From the NCBI RefSeq assembly GCF_004795055.1, contig NZ_SSBJ01000010.1, positions 62,001 to 126,000 of the forward strand: 64,000 nucleotides of DNA, read 5' to 3'. The stretch is from Streptomyces sp. A1136 (GTDB lineage: Bacteria > Actinomycetota > Actinomycetes > Streptomycetales > Streptomycetaceae). Below the pieces are notes generated by a model. The model made no database searches and was not told where the DNA came from. It saw only the letters and a list, made by a program, of their open reading frames with translations. A program made the translations under genes and the position numbers. Shown here one piece after another: positions 57,194 to 64,000 of the stretch (positions are counted from its first letter, which is position 1; every line of letters starts with the position of its first letter).

Positions 57194-58899
57194 CACGTCG
57201 GAGCGCTGCCGACGCTCCCGTCCCCGCCCCCGCCCCGGTGGCCGCGGGACGGGAGCGGGGGCGGACCACGGCCGTCCGGCTCGCCCTGATGGCCGTCCCG
57301 CTCGTCTTCTTCGGGTTGTTCTTCGCCTACCCCGTCGCCGCGATCGTCGGGCGCGGGCTCAAGACCGAGGCGGGCTGGCAGTTCGGGCGGTTCGGCGAGG
57401 TGCTCGCCCGGCCCGACATCGCCGAGGTGCTGTGGTTCACGACCTGGCAGGCACTCGCCTCGACGGGGCTCACCCTGCTGATCGCGCTTCCCGGCGCCTA
57501 CGTCTTCGCCCGCTTCGAGTTCCCGGGCAAGGGGCTGCTGCGCGCGGTGGTCACGGTTCCGTTCGTGCTGCCGACCGTGGTGGTCGGTACGGCCTTCCTC
57601 GCGCTGGTCGGCCGGGGCGGGCTGCTGGACCAACTGTGGGGTGTCCGGCTCGACACCACCGTCTGGGCGATCCTGCTCGCGCACGTCTTCTTCAACTACG
57701 CCGTCGTCGTGCGGGCGGTCGGCGGGCTCTGGGCGCAGCTCGACCCGCGGCAGGAGGAGGCCGCCCGGGTGTTGGGCGCCGGACGGTGGGCTGCATGGCG
57801 GCGGGTGACGCTGCCCGCGCTGGCGCCGGCGGTGGCGGCGGCCGCGCTGATGGTCTTCCTGTTCACCTTCTCCTCCTTCGGCGTCGTGCAGATCCTGGGC
57901 GGCCCTTCCTACTCCACCCTGGAGGTGGAGGTCTACCGGCAGACCGCGCAACTGCTGGACCTGCCGACGGCCGCCGTGCTGACCATGGTCCAGTTCGTCG
58001 CGATGGGGCTCGTCCTGGCCGTGCACGCCCGGACCGTACGCCGACGGGAGACGGCCCTGAGGCTGGTGGACCCCGCGGGGACCGCGCACCGGCCGCACCG
58101 ACCCGGGCAGCGCGCGCTGCTGGCGGGGGTGCTGCTGACGGTGGCGCTGCTGATCGTGCTGCCGCTCGGTGTGTTGGTGGAGCGTTCGCTCGACGCCCCC
58201 GGCGGATACGGGCTCGGCTTCTACCGGGCGCTGGAGGAGGTCGGATCAGGGACGTTCCTGGTCCCGCCGCTGGAGTCGATCGGGAACTCCCTGGAGTACG
58301 CGCTGGCCGCGACGGCCATCGCGCTGCTCGTCGGAGGGCTCGCGGCGGCCGCGCTCACCCGGCGCGGTGGCCGGTTCGTGCGCGGGTTCGACGCGCTGCT
58401 GATGCTGCCGCTCGGGGTGTCGGCGGTGACCGTGGGCTTCGGATTCCTGATCACCCTGGACGAGCCGCCGCTGGACCTGCGGACCTCGTGGATCCTGGTG
58501 CCGCTCGCGCAGGCGCTGGTGGGTGTCCCGTTCGTCGTACGGACCATGCTGCCCGTGCTGCGGGCGGTGGACGGGCGGCTGCGGGAGGCGGCCGCGGTGC
58601 TCGGCGCGTCGCCGTGGCGGGCGTGGCGGGAGGTGGACCTGCCGCTGGTGCGGCGGGCGCTGCTGATCGCGGCCGGTTTCGCCTTCGCCGTCTCGTTGGG
58701 CGAGTTCGGGGCGACCGTCTTCATCGCGCGGCCGGACCGCCCGACGCTGCCGGTGGCCGTGGCGCGGCTGCTGGGGCGGGCGGGCGAGATGAACTACGGG
58801 CAGGCGATGGCCCTGAGCACGATCTTGATGCTGGTGTGCGCGGTGTCCCTGCTCGTGCTGGAGCGACTGCGGCCCGACAAGACTTCGGGAGAGTTCTGA
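57169..58899 (+). CDS. thiP: Thiamine ABC transporter permease (fused two-half ThiP)
   Basis: 576 residues from ATG 57169 inside the end of thiB. About twelve membrane helices in two homologous halves, each with a permease EAA loop (LDPRQEEAARVLGAGRWAAW in the first, DGRLREAAAVLGASPWRAWR in the second). This matches the fused permease layout of ThiP and related iron transporters. Its stop overlaps the ATPase start (TGATG). Confidence 0.93.
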   Translation: MVLARREVARRSAADAPVPAPAPVAAGRERGRTTAVRLALMAVPLVFFGLFFAYPVAAIVGRGLKTEAGWQFGRFGEVLARPDIAEVLWFTTWQALASTGLTLLIALPGAYVFARFEFPGKGLLRAVVTVPFVLPTVVVGTAFLALVGRGGLLDQLWGVRLDTTVWAILLAHVFFNYAVVVRAVGGLWAQLDPRQEEAARVLGAGRWAAWRRVTLPALAPAVAAAALMVFLFTFSSFGVVQILGGPSYSTLEVEVYRQTAQLLDLPTAAVLTMVQFVAMGLVLAVHARTVRRRETALRLVDPAGTAHRPHRPGQRALLAGVLLTVALLIVLPLGVLVERSLDAPGGYGLGFYRALEEVGSGTFLVPPLESIGNSLEYALAATAIALLVGGLAAAALTRRGGRFVRGFDALLMLPLGVSAVTVGFGFLITLDEPPLDLRTSWILVPLAQALVGVPFVVRTMLPVLRAVDGRLREAAAVLGASPWRAWREVDLPLVRRALLIAAGFAFAVSLGEFGATVFIARPDRPTLPVAVARLLGRAGEMNYGQAMALSTILMLVCAVSLLVLERLRPDKTSGEF

Positions 58900-59921
58900 T
58901 GACGTTGCTCCGGTTGGAGGGGGTGTCGGTCCGCTTCGGCGGGCGGGCCGCCGTGGACGCCGTGGATCTGGAGGTCGCCGAGCATGAGACCGTGTGCGTG
59001 CTGGGGCCGAGCGGCAGCGGGAAGTCCACGCTGCTGCGGGTGGTGGCCGGGCTGCAGCCGGTGTCCGGGGGGCGCGTGCTGTTGGGCGGCGCGGACCAGG
59101 CCGGGGTACCGGTGCACCGGCGCGGGGTGGGCCTGATGTTCCAGGACCACCAACTCTTCCCGCACCGGGACGTGGGCGGGAACGTCGCCTTCGGGCTGCG
59201 GATGCGGGGCGCCGCGCGGGCTTCCTACGGGCCCCGGGTCGCGGAGTTGCTGGAGCTGGTCGGATTGCCCGGGGCGCAGGGCCGGGCGGTGGCCTCGTTG
59301 TCCGGGGGCGAGCAGCAGCGGGTGGCGCTGGCCCGGGCGTTGGCGCCGTCCCCGCGACTGCTGATGCTCGACGAGCCGCTCGGCCAACTGGACCGTGGGC
59401 TGCGGGAGCGGCTGGTGGTCGAACTGCGGGCGCTGTTCGCCCGGCTGGGGACGACCGTGCTCGCCGTGACCCACGACCAGGGCGAGGCCTTCGCGTTGGC
59501 CGACCGGGTGGTGGTGATGCGGGACGGGCGGATCGCGCAGGCCGGGACGCCGCTGGAGGTGTGGCGGCGGCCCGCGTCGGAGTTCGTCGCGCGGTTCCTG
59601 GGCTTCGAGAACGTGACCCCCGCGGTGGTGTCCGGTGAAGTCGCGGCCACCGCGTGGGGCGAGGTCCCGGTCCCGGCCGGGGCGCCCGAGGGACCGCGGC
59701 GACTGCTGATCCGCCCCGCCGGGGTGACCCTGGGCGCGGACGGGCTGCGCTGCGAGGTGGTGTCCCGCACCTTCCGGGGGACGCACGTCGCGTTGTTGCT
59801 GCGGCCCGAGGCGGGGCCGGTGCTGGAGTCCGAGTGCGGGCTGGAAGGGGCCCCGAGGGTGGGGGACCGGGTGGCGGTGTCCTTCACGCCGTCGGAGGTC
59901 GTGCTGCTGCCGCCGGAGTAG
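58899..59921 (+). CDS. thiQ: Thiamine ABC transporter ATP-binding protein
   Basis: 340 residues from ATG 58899. Walker A GPSGSGKST, Q-loop FQDHQLFP, signature LSGGEQQR, Walker B LLMLDEP, H-loop AVTHDQ. It is longer than E. coli ThiQ because of a C-terminal TOBE-like regulatory region (about 235-340), as in FbpC/PotA ATPases. It closes the riboswitch-controlled operon. Confidence 0.92.
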   Translation: MTLLRLEGVSVRFGGRAAVDAVDLEVAEHETVCVLGPSGSGKSTLLRVVAGLQPVSGGRVLLGGADQAGVPVHRRGVGLMFQDHQLFPHRDVGGNVAFGLRMRGAARASYGPRVAELLELVGLPGAQGRAVASLSGGEQQRVALARALAPSPRLLMLDEPLGQLDRGLRERLVVELRALFARLGTTVLAVTHDQGEAFALADRVVVMRDGRIAQAGTPLEVWRRPASEFVARFLGFENVTPAVVSGEVAATAWGEVPVPAGAPEGPRRLLIRPAGVTLGADGLRCEVVSRTFRGTHVALLLRPEAGPVLESECGLEGAPRVGDRVAVSFTPSEVVLLPPE

Positions 59922-59930
59922 GCCGGTACC

Positions 59931-60031
59931 GGTCGGCGGGTCGGCGGGTCGGCGGGTCAGCGGTCGGCGGGTCAGCGGGTCGCCGGGACCGGGTGGGGGG
60001 TCGGGGGGTCAGCGGGTCGCCGGGACCGGGT
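59931..60031. repeat. GTCGGCGG tandem tract and 26-bp direct repeat
   Basis: An approximate 8-bp tandem (GTCGGCGG and variants) runs from about 59931 to 59985. A 26-bp unit, GGGTCAGCGGGTCGCCGGGA followed by CCGGGT, occurs at 59969-59994 and 60006-60031. The second copy contains the stop codon of the leftward membrane protein gene. Slippage could change that gene's end. Confidence 0.7.
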
Positions 60032-60920
60032 CGGGGGTCGGGGCCGCCTCGGGTTCGGGGGCGTCGTGGTTGCCGTACCAGGCCACCGCGACCGCCCCCG
60101 TCACCGCCAGGACGAAGCCCAGGACCGCCAGCCAGGCGAGGCCGGGACGGGACGCGTCGCCCAGCCAGAGCACGCCGATCGCCCCGGGCAACACCGTCTC
60201 GCCGACCACCAGCGCGGCCGTGGCCCCGTTCACCGACCCGATCTGCAGCGCGACCGTGTGCAGGTACATGCCGCCGACGCCCGCGAGGACGATCGCGTAC
60301 AGGGCCGGGTCGCAGAGGAGCCCGCCGAGCGAGAACGGCTCGATCCCGTTCAGGACGCGTACGCCGACGCCCAGCGCGCCGAAGGCCAGGCCCGACAGCA
60401 GGCCCGCGAGGGTCGCGGCGCGCGCGCCGAGGAAACGTACGGCCACCGTGCCGCCCACGATGATCAGCAGCGTGACGGCCAGCAGCCACCAGTGCGTGGA
60501 CATCGCCGCGTGGTGGCCGCCCTCGTGGCCGGCGGCCGTCGCCAGCAGCACCAGCGCCGCGCAGACCACCCCGATGGACGTCCATTCCCTGCGCGAGAGC
60601 CGGATGCCCAGCAGCTTCACGCTCAGCACGGCGGTGATCACCAGATTGGCACTGATCACCGTCTGGGACAGGAAGAGCGGCAGCAGCCGCGCCGCCAGCG
60701 CGCCGAGACCGAAGCCCACGAAGTCCAGGATCGTGCCGACGATGAACTCCCAGGTCATCACGGCTTTCGCGGTCGAGGACAGGTTCGGGCCGCCGTGCGC
60801 GGTCACCCCGGCGGCGGCCGGGGACAGCCGGGCCGCCCGGCGCGAGCCGACGGCTTGCAGGACGGAACCCGTGCCGTAGCAGAGGGACGCCGCGATGGCG
60901 GTCAGCAATCCTATGAGCAC
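60009..60920 (-). CDS. DMT-type integral membrane protein
   Basis: 303 residues from GTG/ATG 60920, with about nine to ten hydrophobic segments in two halves. The second half contains LVVGETVLPGAIGVLWLGDA, typical of drug/metabolite-type transporters. A proline-rich C-terminal tail (EPEAAPTPDPVPATR) follows. Substrate unknown. It is convergent with the thiamine operon. Confidence 0.8.
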   Translation of the reverse strand: MLIGLLTAIAASLCYGTGSVLQAVGSRRAARLSPAAAGVTAHGGPNLSSTAKAVMTWEFIVGTILDFVGFGLGALAARLLPLFLSQTVISANLVITAVLSVKLLGIRLSRREWTSIGVVCAALVLLATAAGHEGGHHAAMSTHWWLLAVTLLIIVGGTVAVRFLGARAATLAGLLSGLAFGALGVGVRVLNGIEPFSLGGLLCDPALYAIVLAGVGGMYLHTVALQIGSVNGATAALVVGETVLPGAIGVLWLGDASRPGLAWLAVLGFVLAVTGAVAVAWYGNHDAPEPEAAPTPDPVPATR

Positions 60921-61007
60921 CGGGGGGCTCCGTTCACGTCTGGCAGATTTTGCGGTGTGATTACCTAAGGCAGACGTGCGGAACGCCCGGGAAGTTGCCT
61001 GCCCCGG

Positions 61008-62099
61008 TCAGCTCATCGCGGCGAGCGCGGCCGGGACCTCGGTCACCGACTCGACCAGCGCGATCCGCGACTCCATGCCGCGGTCGCGCGCCAGCGCCCG
61101 GAGCAGGGGCCAGGCGGGCAGCCGCTCCGTCCAGTGCCGCCGGTCGACCAGGACCATCGGCGTCGGCTCGCCCCGCGAGGCGTAGTAGTTCGGCGTCGCG
61201 TTGTCGAAGATCTCCTGCACCGTGCCGGCCGCTCCCGGCAGGAACACCACGCCCGCGTTCGACCGCGCGAGCAGCCCGTCCTCGCGGGTGGCGTTCGCGA
61301 AGTACTTCGCGATGTGGCCCGCGAACGCGTTCGGCGGCTCGTGCCCGTAGAACCAGGTGGGGATACCCACCGAGTCGCCGCCCGCGGGCCAGAGCTCCCG
61401 TACGGCGAAGGCGGCCCGGGCCCAGTCGGACACCGAGGGGACGAAGGACGGGGCCTTGGCCAGTAGTTCGAGGGCCTCGTCCAGGGCCCCGTCGGAGGCG
61501 GGGGCCAGATAGGCGCCCAGGTTGGCCGCCTCCATCGCGCCCGGACCACCGCCGGTGGCGACGGTCAGCCCGGACCTGGCCAGCGTGCGGCCCAGTTCGG
61601 CCGCGCCCCGGTAGTCGGCGGCGTCGCGGGTCATCGCGTGGCCGCCCATCACGCCGACCACCCGGGCACCGTGGAGGTGCTCGTCGAGGGCGTCGGATAT
61701 CGCGTCGTCGTGGATGGAGCGGAGCATCGAGGAGAAGACGTCGCCGTCCGACTTGGTCTCCTGGAACCAGGCGTACGCCTGCGCGTCCGGGGTGGCCTCG
61801 TAGCCCGCCGGCAGCCCGGCGAACAGCTCGTCGGCCGAGTACAGCAGGCTCCGGTACGGGTTGAACGGCAGGTCCGGAACCGGTGGGAAGACCAGGGCGC
61901 CGTCGGCCCGCACCTTCGCCGCGGCGTCCGGCTCCATCGCGCAGCCCAGGAAGACGGCGGCCGAGGTGTCGGCGGACAGCAGGGCGAAGGTCCGCTCCAG
62001 CAGGTTGACCGACTGGACGCGGTAGCCGCTCAGTGAACCCCGGGCGACGACCTGGTCGAATTCGGCGAGCGTCTCGATCTCGATGTCTGCGTTGACCAT
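61008..62099 (-). CDS. LOG-family nucleotide-binding protein (long form)
   Basis: 363 residues from ATG 62099. The LOG signature GGGPGAMEAAN and the second element LPGAAGTVQEIFD (PGGxGTxxE type, second Gly replaced by Ala) are present, with VVGVMGGHAMTRD before them. Short LOG proteins release free cytokinins from their nucleotides; this long actinobacterial type carries an extra N-terminal domain and its substrate is unknown. Single gene, ending 88 bases from the DMT gene start. Confidence 0.85.
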   Translation of the reverse strand: MVNADIEIETLAEFDQVVARGSLSGYRVQSVNLLERTFALLSADTSAAVFLGCAMEPDAAAKVRADGALVFPPVPDLPFNPYRSLLYSADELFAGLPAGYEATPDAQAYAWFQETKSDGDVFSSMLRSIHDDAISDALDEHLHGARVVGVMGGHAMTRDAADYRGAAELGRTLARSGLTVATGGGPGAMEAANLGAYLAPASDGALDEALELLAKAPSFVPSVSDWARAAFAVRELWPAGGDSVGIPTWFYGHEPPNAFAGHIAKYFANATREDGLLARSNAGVVFLPGAAGTVQEIFDNATPNYYASRGEPTPMVLVDRRHWTERLPAWPLLRALARDRGMESRIALVESVTEVPAALAAMS

Positions 62100-62125
62100 T
62101 CGGCCCACCCTAAGGGCTCCGCGGA

Positions 62126-63208
62126 TCAGCGGGTCAGCGCGAGCGACGTCAGTTGTGCCACACCCCAGCTCAGCGGTACGCACACCACCACCAGCGCGGA
62201 GGCCCGCACGGTGGCGGCCGTCCGCAGGACGGTGCCCGGTGCGCCGAGGGCGGTCAGGGTGCCTCGGGTGGCGGCCCTGGCCTGTCGGGACTCCACCGCC
62301 GATGTGAGAAGTGTCGCGGTCGCGCACAGCGCCACGAGCAGCGCGGCGGCCCCGGTCAGCGGACCGAGCGGAGCGAAGACCGTGCCCCGTTCGCGCAGGA
62401 CCGACGCCGTGAGGGCGGCGGCCCCGACCGCGCAGAGGACGCCGAGGGGACGGCCCAGCCGAGGGGCTTCCTCCTGGAGGGCCCGACCCGCCAGCAGGCG
62501 CAGCGCGCCGGGGCGGACGGCCAGTACGAGGGTCCCGCAGGCGTAGGCCAGGCCGGGACCGGCCAGGGCGAGCCCGAGGGTGATCAGCGCCCACCCGGCC
62601 GGAAACGCGGGGCCGCCCCGGCCGGCGTAGGCCTGGAGGGCGAGCCCGCACGCGCACACCGCGACCCCCCAGGGCACCCCGGTCTGCGGCGGCAGCCCGG
62701 CCAGCGGCGGGCGCGGGCGCAGGACGAGGGCCGTCGCGGCGGAGGCGGTCAGCGGGACGAGGGCCAGCAGGGTCAGCGCCGCCGCCAGGGGGAGCGGCTG
62801 CTCGGCGTGCAACAAGGCGGAGCCGGCCCCGTCGAAGGGCAGTCCGGCGAGGTCGCCCCGCAGGTGGAGGAAGAGGGCGAGGGCCAGGGCGCTGCCCAGC
62901 GTGCAGGCGACGGCGGTGGAGACGGCCGCGGCAAGGGTGAGGCGTACGGGGCCCAGCCCGGCGGCGTCCATCCCTTCCCGGGGACGGGTCGCGGGGTCGG
63001 TCCTGGCGACGGCCACCGCGAACTGGACGGTGGCGGCGAGCGGGACGAGCGCCCACAGCAGCCGAGGGAACGATCCGGCGGGCCGGGCGGTCGCCTCCGC
63101 GAGTACGTAGAGGAGCAGGAACCCGGCGCCGGCCGAGGCGGCGGCGACCAAGAGCCGGCGCAGCTGGACCAGCGGCCGGGAGCCGCGGACTAGGCGGAGA
63201 GGGAGCAC
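62126..63208 (-). CDS. ABC transporter permease-like membrane protein
   Basis: 360 residues from GTG 63208, overlapping the ATPase gene by 19 bases. About ten hydrophobic segments, starting RRLLVAAASAGAGFLLLYVL. It has no domain that I recognise; pairing with the ATPase and the translational overlap make it the membrane partner. It may be an exporter or a peptide-resistance transporter. Start is chosen for the overlap and is uncertain. Confidence 0.7.
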   Translation of the reverse strand: MLPLRLVRGSRPLVQLRRLLVAAASAGAGFLLLYVLAEATARPAGSFPRLLWALVPLAATVQFAVAVARTDPATRPREGMDAAGLGPVRLTLAAAVSTAVACTLGSALALALFLHLRGDLAGLPFDGAGSALLHAEQPLPLAAALTLLALVPLTASAATALVLRPRPPLAGLPPQTGVPWGVAVCACGLALQAYAGRGGPAFPAGWALITLGLALAGPGLAYACGTLVLAVRPGALRLLAGRALQEEAPRLGRPLGVLCAVGAAALTASVLRERGTVFAPLGPLTGAAALLVALCATATLLTSAVESRQARAATRGTLTALGAPGTVLRTAATVRASALVVVCVPLSWGVAQLTSLALTR

Positions 63209-63945
63209 GCGGCCTGGTCCTCCGTGGTCTCGACGGGACCGGAGGGGGCGGCGGCTTCGGCCGTACGGCCGTCGAGCAGGGCGAATCGGCGGTCGGCGAC
63301 GGCCGCGTTCTCCTCGTCGTGGGTGGCGAGCAGGACGGTGATGTCGTGCGAGCGGGCCGCGGTGGTCAGCGTCCGCAGCAGCAGCGCCCGCTCGGCCCGG
63401 TGCAGCGGGGCCGTCGGCTCGTCGGCGAAGATCACGGCGGGTTCGTGGACCAGGGCCCGGGCCAGGGAGACGCGCTGCGACTCGGCGCGGGTCAGCGCGC
63501 CCGGCCGCTTGCGGGCGAAGGCGCCGATGTCGAGCCGGTCCAGCCATTCGCAGGCGGTGTGCTTGGCGGCGCGGTGCGAGGCGCCGGCGATCAGCAGGGG
63601 CAGCGCGACGTTCTCCCACACCTTGAGCTCGGGCAGCAGATGCGGCTCGGGGCCGATCCAGCCGAACCGGTCGCGGCGCAACCGTTCGCGGGCCAGGGCT
63701 CCCATGGTGTGCACGGGAACGCTGTTGAACCAGACCTCGCCCTGCTGCGGCTTGAGCGAGCCGGCCAGACAGCGCAGCAGCGTGGTCTTGCCGCTCCCGC
63801 GCGGGCCGGTCAGGGCCAGGATCTCGCCCTGGCGGACGCCGACGGAGACGCCGATCAGGCCGGGCGAGCCGTCGTGGGAGTAGTGCAGGGACCGTGCCCA
63901 CAGGACTTCATTGTCAGGCGGGGCATCGTCTGCGGGAGCCACCAT
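63190..63945 (-). CDS. ABC transporter ATP-binding protein with altered signature motif
   Basis: 251 residues from ATG 63945 with GGAGGTG eight bases upstream. Walker A GPRGSGKTT, Walker B AVIFADEP and H-loop ATHDEE are intact, as in MacB/LolD-like ATPases. The signature region reads LTRAESQR instead of LSGGQ-QR, missing both glycines. It could form a heterodimer or have weak activity. Expressed with the permease gene downstream. The remaining 55 bases of the window hold no further gene that I can identify. Confidence 0.85.
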   Translation of the reverse strand: MVAPADDAPPDNEVLWARSLHYSHDGSPGLIGVSVGVRQGEILALTGPRGSGKTTLLRCLAGSLKPQQGEVWFNSVPVHTMGALARERLRRDRFGWIGPEPHLLPELKVWENVALPLLIAGASHRAAKHTACEWLDRLDIGAFARKRPGALTRAESQRVSLARALVHEPAVIFADEPTAPLHRAERALLLRTLTTAARSHDITVLLATHDEENAAVADRRFALLDGRTAEAAAPSGPVETTEDQAACSLSA

Positions 63946-64000
63946 GGTGAACACCTCCGTCCGGGGGAACGAAGCGGAGCCCCATCGGTCACTGGCGCCG

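Overview
The window looks like high-GC Streptomyces chromosome carrying the greater part of an integrated temperate siphovirus. The host side (about 44.73-64 kb) has dprA, the sporulation sigma factor whiG, rpsB, tsf, pyrH, frr, cdsA and rlmN in the order usual for Streptomyces. These are followed by a TPP-riboswitch-controlled thiamine ABC transporter, a DMT-type membrane protein, a LOG-family protein and an ABC exporter pair. Codon use, frequent GTG/TTG starts and ATGA/TGATG overlaps fit an actinomycete throughout.

Positions 1 to about 44.73 kb are prophage. Its right end sits inside the host comM/yifB (Mg-chelatase-like AAA+ ATPase) gene: the first host bases in frame at 44733 encode the comM interior (FDLAVAAAVLG), and roughly 90 N-terminal codons are missing. 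attR therefore lies near 44.72-44.75 kb. The left end of the prophage, attL, the 5' part of comM and the integrase are outside the window.

From right to left along the prophage: (a) 43.3-44.7 kb, two divergent HTH regulators flank an operator region with three 15-bp direct repeats. (b) 43.3-28.2 kb, a leftward early operon holds many small overlapping genes, a Cas4/RecB-like nuclease, an SSB-like protein in frame with a zinc-finger segment, a PrimPol-like/SF3 helicase, an iteron array, a RusA-like resolvase, a WhiB-like protein with extra cysteines, a VWA protein, an orphan C5 cytosine methyltransferase and a SLOG protein. (c) 28.37-29.35 kb, a three-gene island reads rightward against the rest. 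(d) 25.7-27.7 kb, four overlapping membrane-protein genes, led by a DUF2637 protein, resemble plasmid-spread genes of Streptomyces conjugative elements. (e) 24.7-13.3 kb, an HNH nuclease, a gene-free stretch proposed as cos, a stand-alone PrimPol, terminases, SPP1-type portal, MuF-like protein, scaffold, lambda gpD/gpE-like decoration and capsid proteins, connectors, tail tube and frameshifted tail chaperones. (f) 12.9-5.7 kb, tape measure protein with a lytic domain, and distal/minor tail proteins. (g) 5.6-3.5 kb, a lysis cassette whose amidase has a strong internal ribosome binding site. (h) 3.5-1.1 kb, a collagen-like tail fibre with a C-terminal SGNH hydrolase. (i) 1.1-0.5 kb, a rightward lipoprotein gene. 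(j) the start of a leftward XRE regulator cut by the window edge.

The most noteworthy points are the disruption of comM directly upstream of translationally coupled dprA, the inverted iteron field beside the replication gene, the WhiB-like protein, the plasmid-spread-like operon inside a phage, the dual-start endolysin, and repeated start-associated sequences upstream of phage genes. I saw no CRISPR array, tRNA, rRNA or insertion sequence. All functional assignments come from reading motifs; no database search was run.
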